From the NCBI RefSeq assembly GCF_004217135.1, contig NZ_SHKK01000001.1, forward strand, positions 3,906,001-3,970,000: DNA of 64,000 nt, read 5' to 3'. Positions 50,849 to 58,968 of this stretch are shown in pieces; the stretch's first letter is position 1; every line of letters begins with the position of its first letter. This stretch comes from Micromonospora violae. Its GTDB lineage: Bacteria; Actinomycetota; Actinomycetes; Mycobacteriales; Micromonosporaceae. The notes below the pieces were generated by a model that was given only the letters and a program-made list of their open reading frames with translations, made no database searches and was not told where the DNA came from. The position numbers and the translations under genes were made by a program.

Positions 50849-52279
50849 TCAGGCCAGTTCGAACAGGACGGTACGGGCTGCCGGGTCGGCGGTGACCAGA
50901 CGGACCCGGACCCGTTCGCCCAGCGGCAGTTGGCCGAGGCAGCGGGCGCGCACCGGCGGCGCGTCCAGCGCGACGGTGCCACCGGGCGGTCGGGGCCGGG
51001 ACTTGCCGTTGGGCGGGGCGTCCACGTCGAGGACGGCCGCGTCGAAGGTCTCCCCCACCCGGTGCTCCAGCACCGCCGCCTCCGCCAACTCGACGGCGCC
51101 ACGGGCAGCGGCCGAGGCGGTCCGGTCGGTGCTCGCCATCACCTCGGGCAGCCGGGGCAGCGCGGCGCGGGCCCAGTCGGGCACCGGCTGACCCGCGTGC
51201 AGGGCCAGGCAGACCTCGGTGGCGTACCGGTCGGCCAGTCGCCGCAGCGGCGCCGTCACGTGGGCGTACGCGGCCGCCACGCCGCCATGTTCCGGCCGCT
51301 CCGGCAGCTCCCCGTCGAAGGCGGTGTACGCGGCCCCGCGCATCAGCTCGGCCGCCTGGTCGATGAACGCGGCGGCGCGCGGCTGGGCGGCGTCCAGGCC
51401 GGCGATGACCTGCCCCGGGCCCACGTCGTCCGGCCAGTGCACGCCCAGCGGCGCGGCGGCGGCCCGGAGCCGCTGCACCGCCTCCGGCTTCGGGGCGGGC
51501 ATCGTCCGCAGCAGGCCGACCCGGCCGGCCAGCATGATGTCGGCGGCGGCCATCCCGGTCAGCAGGGAGATCTGCGCGTTGTGCTCCTCCATCGGCACCG
51601 GCGCGCGCAGCACCAGCTGCCAGCCCTCACCGTCGGGCTCCAGATCCTGCTCGGGCAGCGGCAGGTTGATGGCCCCGCGACGCAACCCACGTGCGGTCAG
51701 TCGGTCGCCGATCTCCGGCAGGAGCGCGATCGGGTCGGGTAGCCGCCCGGACTCGGCGGCCGCCTGCACCCCGGCGTAGTCGAGTTTGGCGCGGCTGCGG
51801 ACGAGGGCGCGTTCCAGCTCGACGGCCACGGTGCCGCCGTCGGCGTCCAGGTCGATGGTCCAGAGCACGGCGGCCCGGTCGTCGTCGGGCAGCAGGCTGG
51901 CGGCGCCCTCACTGAGGGTGCGCGGGTGCAGCGGCACGTTCCCGTCGGGCAGATAGATGGTCTGCCCCCGCCGCCAGGTCTCCGCCTCCAGCGCCCCGCC
52001 GGGGGTGACGTGCTCGGCGACGTCGGCGATCGCGTACCGCACCCGGTAGCCGCCGCCTGGGCGGCGGGCGAGGTGCATCGCCTGGTCGAGGTCCCGCGAG
52101 GTGGCGGGGTCGACGGTGACGAACGGTATGTCGGTGCGGTCGACGGGCGGCTGCGGCGGTGCCGCAGCCGCCTCGTCCGCTTCACGCTGGGCGTCGGCCG
52201 GGAACTCCTCGGGCAGGCCGAGCTCGCGGCGCAAGGCGCCGAAGTCGATGCGGGGCGCGAGGACGCGTCGGATGACCAC
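50849..52279 (-). CDS. RNB-domain ribonuclease (RNase II/R-like)
   Basis: A 476-residue 3'-5' exoribonuclease of the RNB family. The catalytic-site stretch FVTVDPATSRDLDQAMHL (about residues 53-70) carries the acidic residues that bind Mg2+. Further motifs include AIADVAEHV, RTLSEGAASLLPDDDRAA, MAAADIMLA, and YAHVTAPLRRLADRYAT. The short length and lack of recognised cold-shock and S1 domains mark it as the small actinobacterial form. It degrades RNA in the cytoplasm. Start codon taken as GTG 52279. Confidence 0.92.
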   Translation of the reverse strand: MVIRRVLAPRIDFGALRRELGLPEEFPADAQREADEAAAAPPQPPVDRTDIPFVTVDPATSRDLDQAMHLARRPGGGYRVRYAIADVAEHVTPGGALEAETWRRGQTIYLPDGNVPLHPRTLSEGAASLLPDDDRAAVLWTIDLDADGGTVAVELERALVRSRAKLDYAGVQAAAESGRLPDPIALLPEIGDRLTARGLRRGAINLPLPEQDLEPDGEGWQLVLRAPVPMEEHNAQISLLTGMAAADIMLAGRVGLLRTMPAPKPEAVQRLRAAAAPLGVHWPDDVGPGQVIAGLDAAQPRAAAFIDQAAELMRGAAYTAFDGELPERPEHGGVAAAYAHVTAPLRRLADRYATEVCLALHAGQPVPDWARAALPRLPEVMASTDRTASAAARGAVELAEAAVLEHRVGETFDAAVLDVDAPPNGKSRPRPPGGTVALDAPPVRARCLGQLPLGERVRVRLVTADPAARTVLFELA

Positions 52280-52359
52280 GGGTCAATCCTGACAGCGTCA
52301 CGGGTGATCCGCTTCCGGTGACCGGCCGAGAAATCCGCCCGGCGAGGGGTGGGCGGCGC

Positions 52360-53217
52360 TCAGCCGGTCGCCTTCCGGGCGGCGCTGCGGGCACCCCTGG
52401 GGGCGGTGGCTCGTGCGGCGACCGGGCGGGCCGGCGACTTACGGGCGGTCACCTTGCGGGCCGGCGCCTTCGCCGCGACGGTCTTCTTCGCCGGGGCCTT
52501 CTTCGCCGCCGCCTTGCGGGCGGTGGTCGACGAGGTGCCCGTCACCTTCGCGGCCGGGGCCTTCTTGGCGGGTGCCTTGCGGGCACCACCGCTGGGCCGG
52601 GTGGACGCCGTCTTCTTCGCCGCAGCCGTCTTCTTCGCCGCCGTCTTCTTGGCGGCTGTCTTCTTGGCGGCTGCCTTGGTGGCGGCTGTCTTCGTGGCGG
52701 CGGACGCCTTGGTCGCGACCTTGCGCGCCGGGGCCTTCGCCGCGGTCGTGGTCTTACGCGCCGGGGCCTTCGCGGCGGCGGTGGTCTTCTTCGCCGCCGA
52801 GGCGGTGGTCTTCTTCGCCGCGCTCACCGTCTTCTTCGCCGTACCGGTCGTCTTCTTCGCGGCGGCGGTGGTCTTACGCGCCGTGGACGCCGGGGCCCGC
52901 TTGGCGGTGGCGGTCGTCTTGCGGGTGGCGGTCGAGGTCTTCGCGGGGGCCTTCTTGGCCGCGGCGGTGGTCGTGGCGGTGGCCTTGGTGGTGGCCTTCT
53001 TCGCGGGGGCCTTCTTCGCCGCCGTGGTGGTCTTCCTGGCCGGGGCGCGGCCCGCCCCGCCGGCGGCCTTGCGGGCCGGTGCCTTCGCGGCACCCGTGGT
53101 GGACTTGCGCACGGGGGTGGTCCGGCTCGCCGCCGTGTTCCGCTCCGCCGCGGCGGTCTTCTTCGCGGTGGTGCGTCGGGCGGCCGGGCGCTTGGTGGCC
53201 TGCTGTGCTTCGGCCAT
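52360..53217 (-). CDS. Ala/Lys/Thr-rich histone-H1-like protein
   Basis: A 285-residue protein made almost wholly of AAKKT, APARK and TTAAKKA-type repeats (Lys, Arg, Ala, Thr, Pro), very basic and without a predictable fold. This is like the C-terminal tails of HupS/HU-type proteins and eukaryotic H1, and similar proteins bind DNA or RNA in actinomycetes. No HU core domain is present, so it is not HupB itself. GGAGG lies just before ATG 53217. The dense repeats make copy-number slippage likely. Confidence 0.82.
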   Translation of the reverse strand: MAEAQQATKRPAARRTTAKKTAAAERNTAASRTTPVRKSTTGAAKAPARKAAGGAGRAPARKTTTAAKKAPAKKATTKATATTTAAAKKAPAKTSTATRKTTATAKRAPASTARKTTAAAKKTTGTAKKTVSAAKKTTASAAKKTTAAAKAPARKTTTAAKAPARKVATKASAATKTAATKAAAKKTAAKKTAAKKTAAAKKTASTRPSGGARKAPAKKAPAAKVTGTSSTTARKAAAKKAPAKKTVAAKAPARKVTARKSPARPVAARATAPRGARSAARKATG

Positions 53218-53296
53218 CGTGGTTCCCTCCTCGGGGGCGTGCTCTCGCGTGCGTCGCGGAGCACGAAATGCCTCGGCGCGGGCCGTCCCGCGCCGC

Positions 53297-53500
53297 CTAT
53301 CTGTCCTCCCCGGCCCAACGAGCGTCCTCGGCATCCCACGCCTCGTTTCGCTCCTGCACTCGTTGCAGGGCGTTCTCCGCGTCGGCCGCCGAGTCGTACG
53401 GGCCGAGAACGTGCTTCGCCGGACACACGTTGGCGTCCGTCTCGACCCGGTGATGCCGGGTGCACCAGTAGAACTGCCCACCACGTCCGCTGTCGCTCAT
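53297..53500 (-). CDS. Small hypothetical protein with Cys/His motif
   Basis: A 67-residue protein (YWCTRHHRVETDANVCPAKH, then GPYDSAADAENAL). The Cys-x2-HH...Cys-x3-H spacing may bind a metal, and the second half resembles a short SPOR-like helix. It is of a type seen as an uncharacterised gene in actinomycetes. The start ATG 53500 is chosen because upstream residues have no support. It is on the same strand as the H1-like gene, 79 bp upstream of its start. Confidence 0.65.
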   Translation of the reverse strand: MSDSGRGGQFYWCTRHHRVETDANVCPAKHVLGPYDSAADAENALQRVQERNEAWDAEDARWAGEDR

Positions 53501-53764
53501 GGGAATCACTGTGCACCGCGAACCGGCCGGCCGCCACCGGATCGCACAAGTCGCCGACGATCTCCACAGTAGATACGCATTCCGGGCTTCGGGCCGAAAC
53601 AGCAAAAGAAGGCGAGTTCGAGAGTTTTCAGAACAGGAGTTCTGCTGCGCCCGGGTTCACCGGCGAACCCCCCGGGAATTGACCGCCCCAGTGACAGGGC
53701 TCGATGATGGGAGGCGGTCATCCTCCGTCCACCCTGGGCGGGCCACCGGAGACGGAGCCCCGCG

Positions 53765-54190
53765 ATGCCACGCACACGCCGCTTGCCTGCCATGATCATG
53801 GCCCTCGTTCTGCCGCTGCTCGTGCTCGTCGGAGCGGCACCAGCTGCCGCCGCCGCCCCCACGCTCAAGGTCACGTCGGTGACCCTGGTCGCCAAAGGAG
53901 CCGGTGTGCGCCTGGACGTCGTGGTGACCTGCGACGAGGGCTCCTCCGGGGAGCTGCGCGGCACGATCACCCAGGCCGCGGGGAACCGCATCGCCAACGG
54001 GTCCGTGCCGCAGTACCGGATCTGGACCTGCACCGGCCAGTCGCAACCATTGTCCACGCTGATTCCGGCCGATGTCGCCGGTGCGCCGTTCCACACCGGC
54101 GAGGCACTGCTGCTGATGGTGGCCTACGCCTGCCCGGGCGCAAACTGCGAAGAAGCCCGCGCCGAACAGGTGGTGCGGATCGTCCGCTGA
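53765..54190 (+). CDS. Secreted hypothetical protein with two Cys pairs
   Basis: A 141-residue protein: signal peptide (residues 1-30, APAAAAA), then a beta-rich domain with a Cys in VTCDEGSSGE and one in RIWTCTGQS, and a second pair in AYACPGANCEE. The four cysteines suggest two disulfides. The shape resembles an immunoglobulin-like or lipocalin-like domain, but no family was recognised. The start is ATG 53765, with weak ribosome signal (GGAGACGGAG). Confidence 0.7.
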   Translation: MPRTRRLPAMIMALVLPLLVLVGAAPAAAAAPTLKVTSVTLVAKGAGVRLDVVVTCDEGSSGELRGTITQAAGNRIANGSVPQYRIWTCTGQSQPLSTLIPADVAGAPFHTGEALLLMVAYACPGANCEEARAEQVVRIVR

Positions 54191-54225
54191 CCCGCGCGAC
54201 CGCAGTTCGGCAGGGTCGCACGGTT

Positions 54226-54231
54226 TATGAT
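54226..54231 (+). promoter_or_regulatory. -10 box of Nudix gene (leaderless)
   Basis: TATGAT ends 6 nt before ATG 54238. Confidence 0.5.
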
Positions 54232-54237
54232 CATCGA

Positions 54238-54735
54238 ATGGCGATACCGGACTACATCGTGCGGATGCGCAAGCACGTCGGCCACGACCTGCTCTGGCTG
54301 CCGAGCGTCAGCGCGGTGATCCGCAACGACGCCGGGGAGCTGTTGCTCGGCCAGCGCGCCGACGACGGGCGCTGGTCGGTGATCAGCGGTTTCGTCGAGC
54401 CGGGCGAGCAGCCGGCCACCGCGCTGGTCCGCGAGGTGCGCGAGGAGACGGGTCTGGACGTCGCGCCGGTGCGGATGTCCAGCGCCGTGACGCATCCGCA
54501 CACCTACCCGAACGGCGACCGCTGCGATTACCTGAACCTGGGGTTCCTGTGCCGGGTGGTGGCCGGCACCGCCCGGGTCAACGACGACGAGTCGCTGGCC
54601 GTGCGGTGGTTCCCGTTGGACCGGCTGCCCGCGCTGGACAAGCACGCCCTGCTCGTCATCGCGTACGCGCTGCGCGAGAAGCAGCTGACCGGTTACCTGG
54701 AGCCGGGTACGACCTGGGACGACGTACCCGACTGA
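54238..54735 (+). CDS. Nudix hydrolase
   Basis: A 165-residue protein with a complete Nudix box GFVEPGEQPATALVREVREETGL (about residues 45-67), where the REVREETGL part is the metal-binding helix. It hydrolyses nucleoside diphosphates linked to a moiety X; the substrate (for example oxidised nucleotides, NADH or sugars) cannot be read from the sequence. The N-terminal sequence DYIVRMRKHVGHDLL is common in actinomycete members. The start is fixed by the promoter box. It converges with the membrane gene at 54740, 4 bp away. Confidence 0.92.
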   Translation: MAIPDYIVRMRKHVGHDLLWLPSVSAVIRNDAGELLLGQRADDGRWSVISGFVEPGEQPATALVREVREETGLDVAPVRMSSAVTHPHTYPNGDRCDYLNLGFLCRVVAGTARVNDDESLAVRWFPLDRLPALDKHALLVIAYALREKQLTGYLEPGTTWDDVPD

Positions 54736-54739
54736 GGTT

Positions 54740-55696
54740 TCACACCGGGGTCGGCGCGAGGGTGACCGGCGCGGCGGGCGCGGAGCGGGCCGCCCGGATG
54801 GTGTACCCGAGCGCGTACGGCATGCAGGCCAGGTAGAACATCGGCTCCAGCAACAACTGGTCGGTGATCAGGAAGATCTCCCACGACGTGGGGCGGGGTA
54901 GGCCGAAGTTCCAGTCGGTCCAGCAGGCGAAGAGCCACAACGGCGCGGAGATCCGGTCGACGCTGTCCGATGTCATCGCGTCGGCCGCGACGGCGCCAGG
55001 CCCCGGAATGGTCTGGATCACGAAGAGAATCACGGCCAGGTCGGCGGCGGCGAGCGCGCCGACGAGGCCCACCGTCCAGGCGACGCCGACCCGGCCCCGG
55101 GCGGCGAGGCTCGCCGCAGCCCAGAGGGCCAGCGTCAGGCCGGCCAACCAGAGCAGCAGACCGGGTACGAAGCTGCCGACAACACTGCCGTTGAGGACGG
55201 ACATGAGCCCGAGTGCGGCCACACCGACGGGGAGCACCACGCCGAGCGCGATGCGCAGTGGGCCCTGCAGTGCGGTGTGCCGGGCCGACCGGGACGTGTA
55301 CCTCGCCAACAGCACCGCGAAGCCGAGGATCAGCGTCGACCAGAGCGGCAACTGCGCCCCGGTCGACCAGCTCACCCGCATCGACAGCCAGTTGTAGACC
55401 TGAGTCATGGCCAGCGCGCTGACGACCACGATCCCGGCGCAGGCGAGCGGGGCCAGGAGCAGAGCGGCGGCGGTACGGCGGGCCCGCCGATGCATCATGC
55501 TGCGGTCGAGGAGCGGGGCGCCGGCCCGGCTGACGGCGAGGCTCGCGGCGAAGCCGACCATCGTCGTCCAGCGCCCGCTCTCGGCGAGCACGTGCAGCTC
55601 AGCGGCCCATTCGCGGCGCAGGTCGTCGCGGACCTCGGCCGGCCAGCGCCGGGCGGCCAGCCCCAGCAGCAGCTCGGCGATCCGGCGGGTCACCAT
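54740..55696 (-). CDS. PadR-associated membrane protein, copy 2
   Basis: A 318-residue protein with a soluble N-terminal segment (VTRRIAELLLGLAARRWPAEV) and about seven transmembrane helices (residues 75-305). The C-terminal part reads WLFACWTDWNFGLP. It is a close paralogue of the gene at 55728, with the same order of segments. The first 110 bp of the two genes are almost identical. The start may be ATG 55696 or GTG 55693. Genes of this type follow PadR regulators and are likely under their control. Function unknown. Confidence 0.78.
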   Translation of the reverse strand: MVTRRIAELLLGLAARRWPAEVRDDLRREWAAELHVLAESGRWTTMVGFAASLAVSRAGAPLLDRSMMHRRARRTAAALLLAPLACAGIVVVSALAMTQVYNWLSMRVSWSTGAQLPLWSTLILGFAVLLARYTSRSARHTALQGPLRIALGVVLPVGVAALGLMSVLNGSVVGSFVPGLLLWLAGLTLALWAAASLAARGRVGVAWTVGLVGALAAADLAVILFVIQTIPGPGAVAADAMTSDSVDRISAPLWLFACWTDWNFGLPRPTSWEIFLITDQLLLEPMFYLACMPYALGYTIRAARSAPAAPVTLAPTPV

Positions 55697-55727
55697 GTCG
55701 GCGCTCCGGTGGTTGCTCGCGTTGTCC

Positions 55728-56735
55728 TCACCCGTTCGCCGTTCGCGTGCCCGGGTGGGGCTTTCCGCTCGGCGGGTACGTCCAGCCCGTGGCGCTGCTG
55801 GTCGCCACCAGAGCGGCGGGCGCGGAGCGGGCCGCCCGGATGGTGTAGGCGAGCGCATACGGCATGCAGGCCAGGTAGAGCATGGGTTCCGCCAGCACCC
55901 GGTTGGTGATCAGGAAGATCTCCCACTGGATCGGCCGGGGCAGGCCGAAGTTCCAGTCCGTCCAGCAGGCGAAGAGCCACAGCGGTGCGGAGATCGGGTC
56001 GACGCGCTCCCGTGCCTCGATCACCGGCCCAGCGCCGATTCCACCCGGGTACGTGTCGACGACGGCGAGGATCACCGCGAGGTCCGCGGCGACGAGCGCG
56101 CCGAGGACACCCACCCACCAGGCGATGCGGACGCGCCCCCGGACGGCGAGGCTCGCCGCGGCCCACAGGGCGAGGGTCAGGCCGGCCAACCAGAGCAGCA
56201 GACCGGGTACGGCGCCGGCCAGGCTCTCGGGACTGGTGATGCGCACGAACAGGATGACGGCCGCGCCGACGGGGATGACCACGCCGAGCGTTATGCGCAG
56301 CGGACCGGCGAGGGCGGTGTGCCGGGCCCAGCGGGCAGCGAACACGGCCAGCAGGACCGCCAGCACGATGACGATCGTCGTCCAGATCGGCTTCTGCGCC
56401 CGCTCCGCCCAACTTGCCCGGAACATCAACCAGTTGTAGATCGGGAACATCGCCATCGCGCCGGCGGCCACGATCCCGACGCAGGCGATCGGGGACAGCA
56501 GCAGTGCGGCGACTGTGCGGCCGGCTCGACCACGCAGCATGCTGCGATCGACGAGCGGGGTGCCGGCGCGGCTGACGGCGAGGCTCGCCGCAAAGCCGAC
56601 CATCGTCGTCCAGCGCCCACTCTCGGCGAGCACGTGCAGCTCAGCGGCCCATTCGCGGCGCAGGTCGTCGCGGACCTCGGCCGGCCAGCGGCGCGCGGCC
56701 AACTTCAGCAACAGCTCGGCGGCCCGACGGGTCAC
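55728..56735 (-). CDS. PadR-associated membrane protein, copy 1
   Basis: A 335-residue paralogue of the downstream gene, with the N-terminal RRWPAEVRDDLRREWAAELH domain and about seven transmembrane helices. Its GTG 56735 overlaps the TGA of the PadR gene by 4 bp (GTGA), which shows translational coupling and fixes the start; GTG 56738 is one codon earlier. The paralogue starts 31 bp after its stop. It may be a membrane protein whose amount PadR controls; the substrate is unknown. Confidence 0.8.
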   Translation of the reverse strand: MTRRAAELLLKLAARRWPAEVRDDLRREWAAELHVLAESGRWTTMVGFAASLAVSRAGTPLVDRSMLRGRAGRTVAALLLSPIACVGIVAAGAMAMFPIYNWLMFRASWAERAQKPIWTTIVIVLAVLLAVFAARWARHTALAGPLRITLGVVIPVGAAVILFVRITSPESLAGAVPGLLLWLAGLTLALWAAASLAVRGRVRIAWWVGVLGALVAADLAVILAVVDTYPGGIGAGPVIEARERVDPISAPLWLFACWTDWNFGLPRPIQWEIFLITNRVLAEPMLYLACMPYALAYTIRAARSAPAALVATSSATGWTYPPSGKPHPGTRTANG

Positions 56736-57064
56736 CACGCCGGTGCCCCGGTGGGCTCGCTGCCGCCCCACGACGGACGACCGTCGGGGATCGCGGCCCG
56801 CAGCTCGGCGAGGGCCCGCCTGGCCTGCGCCACACCTTCGGCGGTCAGCCGGTAGTAGCGCCGGGCCGGCCGACCGGCCGCGACCGGGTCGATCGTCTCC
56901 CAGTCGGCGGCCAACCAGCCGGCCCCACTCAACCGGTGCAACACCGGGTAGAGGGTGCCGCTGGGCAGGCCGGTCACCCGCATCAGATCCAGCCCGTAGT
57001 GCTGCTCGTCGGGCTCGGCGAGCAACGCCGCGAGCACCTTCGCGACCGGAATCGTGATCCGCAT
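56732..57064 (-). CDS. PadR-family transcriptional regulator
   Basis: A 110-residue winged-helix regulator: KVLAALLAEPDEQHYGLDLM and TGLPSGTLYPVLHRLSGAGWL (residues 8-52) are the PadR HTH, and the wing is RRYYRLTAEGVAQARRALA. PadR proteins repress a neighbouring transporter or membrane gene until a ligand is bound; here the two membrane genes directly downstream are the likely targets. The gene is upstream of an IS30 insertion that begins 43 bp away, so its promoter may have been altered. Confidence 0.9.
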   Translation of the reverse strand: MRITIPVAKVLAALLAEPDEQHYGLDLMRVTGLPSGTLYPVLHRLSGAGWLAADWETIDPVAAGRPARRYYRLTAEGVAQARRALAELRAAIPDGRPSWGGSEPTGAPAW

Positions 57065-57106
57065 CCAACCACTGTATCGGAACTCTACATAGGGGTGGGG
57101 AAACGC

Positions 57107-58249
57107 CGAGATCTTGGACAGTTTCCGTTAGCTCGGCGGGCTCAACCGGTGGTTGCAACACCCTTCGGTGATTGTCGTTGGGGTGGTTATGGCGTCGAGG
57201 TTGAGCCCGCTGGAGCGGGAGCAGATTGGGTTGGGTCGGGCTGCGGGTGAGTCGTTGCGGTCGATCGCGCGAAGGTTGGGGCGGTCGGTGTCGACGATCT
57301 CGCGGGAGGTGGGTCGGTTCGAGCGCTATGGGCAGCGGTATCAGCCGTTGATGGCGCAGTGGGCGTCGTTTCTGCGGCATAACCGGTCCGGGCGGGTGCC
57401 GCGGTTGGCTGTTGACGGGCCGTTGCGTCAGGTGGTGCTGGATATGCTGCGACGACGTCGTTCGCCGCAGCAGATCAGTGCCCGGCTGCGGACGCAGTTC
57501 CCGGACACGCCGGAGATGTGGGTGTCGCACGAGACGATTTACCAGGCGATCTACCTGCAGGCGCGGGGCAATCTGCGTGCGGACTTGACGCGGCAGATGG
57601 CGTTGCGATCGGGTCGGGCCGCCCGCCGCCGCCGGCCGGCGAGCGCCGGGGCGGTGCGTTCAGCTAGGCCCTGGGTGAACCTGCGCATCGCTGACCGGCC
57701 AGCCGAGGTCGCTGACCGGGCGGTGCCGGGGCATTGGGAGGGTGACCTGCTCGAAGGGGTCCGTCGGGGTGGGCGCGGTGGTTCCGCGATCGCCACGTTG
57801 GTGGAACGCGCTACCCGGTTCGTGATCCTGGTCGGGCTGCCCGAGGGCAAGGTCTCCGAACACGTCGTGTCCCAGCTGGCCACCGCGATGACCTGGCTCC
57901 CACAACGGTTGAGGGCCTCGCTGACCTGGGACCAGGGCGTCGAGATGGCCCGCCACCGTGACTTCACCATCGCCACCGACTGCCCGGTCTACTTCTGCGA
58001 CCCCCACAGCCCCTGGCAACGCGGCAGCAACGAGAACACCAACGGGCTGCTGCGCCAGTACTTCCCCAAGGGCCAATTCGACTTCACCACCATCGACCAG
58101 GCCGGCCTCGACCACGTCGCCGACGAACTCAACGACCGCCCCCGCATGACCCTGGGCTGGGCCACCCCAGGTGAGAAGATGACCCAGCTACTCGGTGTTG
58201 CAACCACCGGTTGAGCCCGCCCTCGTAACGGAAACTGTCCAAGATCTCG
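57107..58249. mobile_element. IS30-family insertion sequence
   Basis: A 1,143-bp element with an intact transposase. The ends are 54-nt inverted repeats (57107-57160 and 58196-58249) made of a 24-bp outer part and a 26-bp inner part that match exactly, separated by 4 bases which differ. No target-site duplication is visible. It lies between the PadR gene and a GNAT gene, and both neighbours appear intact. Confidence 0.9.
57189..58214 (+). CDS. IS30-family transposase
   Basis: A 341-residue DDE transposase. The N-terminal HTH (SLRSIARRLGRSVSTISREV) recognises the ends, and the catalytic core holds Asp186 (HWEGDLLEG), Asp248 (LTWDQGVEM) and Glu282 (GSNENTNGLLRQYFP), the last being the family signature. 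ATG 57189 is chosen because the conserved MASRLSPLEREQI starts there; the frame is open a little further upstream. The reading frame is intact, so the element may be active. Confidence 0.95.
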   Translation: MASRLSPLEREQIGLGRAAGESLRSIARRLGRSVSTISREVGRFERYGQRYQPLMAQWASFLRHNRSGRVPRLAVDGPLRQVVLDMLRRRRSPQQISARLRTQFPDTPEMWVSHETIYQAIYLQARGNLRADLTRQMALRSGRAARRRRPASAGAVRSARPWVNLRIADRPAEVADRAVPGHWEGDLLEGVRRGGRGGSAIATLVERATRFVILVGLPEGKVSEHVVSQLATAMTWLPQRLRASLTWDQGVEMARHRDFTIATDCPVYFCDPHSPWQRGSNENTNGLLRQYFPKGQFDFTTIDQAGLDHVADELNDRPRMTLGWATPGEKMTQLLGVATTG

Positions 58250-58314
58250 ACGGTGGGCGCTCGACCGGGACGCGGCGACGGCGCTTCGCTGGGTTGTACG
58301 CGGACCGTGACGTC

Positions 58315-58914
58315 CTAGCGGGTCGGTTGTTGCATGATCCAGGTGGGTACGGGCTCCGACAGGATGCCCACCACCTCCCAGCCGGCCCGGCGGTACAGCT
58401 CGACGTTGCCCGGGTTGCTGGTCTCCAGGATCGCCGGCAGACCGTCGGCGGCGGCACGATCCAGCCCGGCCCGCATGACGGCCCGACCCCAACCGCGTCC
58501 GGCGCGGTCCGGGTGGGTGCCGAGGACGCCGAGGTACCAGAACGGGTACGTCGGCAGGGCGGCGTGCACGGCCTCGTCGTAGCCCTGCACGCGGGCCAGC
58601 ACGTCAGCGGGGTAAGGAGCTTTCTCCGGCGACCCGTGCGCGGCGGCCGGCGGGTCAGCCGACGGGTCGGCCGGCGGCTCCCAGATGGCCACGGACGCGC
58701 CCCCACCGATCGTCCAGATCGACGAGCGGTGGACCCGCTTGTCGAAGAGGTGCCCGAAGAACGCGGCGGCGTGGCGCGGGTAGGTCTCCTCGTCGGGGAA
58801 CAGGTACCGCAGGACGGGATCCTTGACGAACGCGGCGACCAGCGAGCCGACCACCGCATCCCGGTCGGCTGGGGTGGCGATGGTGATCTCAGGCGTTGTC
58901 ACAGCAGTCGACAC
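58315..58914 (-). CDS. GNAT-family N-acetyltransferase
   Basis: A 199-residue GNAT protein. The fold begins with ITIATPADRDAVVGSLVAAF, and the acetyl-CoA loop is GVLGTHPDRAGRGWGRAVM (motif A, Gly-rich). Motif B is ETSNPGNVELYRRAGW near the end. It is of the type with an inserted helical segment common in actinomycetes; the substrate is unknown. Start is GTG 58914 (GTG 58902 is possible). Divergent from the transglutaminase-like gene at 58969. Confidence 0.85.
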   Translation of the reverse strand: MSTAVTTPEITIATPADRDAVVGSLVAAFVKDPVLRYLFPDEETYPRHAAAFFGHLFDKRVHRSSIWTIGGGASVAIWEPPADPSADPPAAAHGSPEKAPYPADVLARVQGYDEAVHAALPTYPFWYLGVLGTHPDRAGRGWGRAVMRAGLDRAAADGLPAILETSNPGNVELYRRAGWEVVGILSEPVPTWIMQQPTR

Positions 58915-58968
58915 TATCCGGAAAATGCGCCTTGACCCTGACACGGTGGCGGGCCGGAGACTGCTGCC

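Noticed and set aside
52318..53682. Plus-strand Gly/Arg/Leu-rich frames opposite the H1-like gene
   Set aside because: They are mirror images of the repeats of the minus-strand gene and lack a ribosome site.
57107..58249. Target-site duplication flanking the IS30 element
   Set aside because: The bases directly outside the ends do not match each other, so none is claimed.
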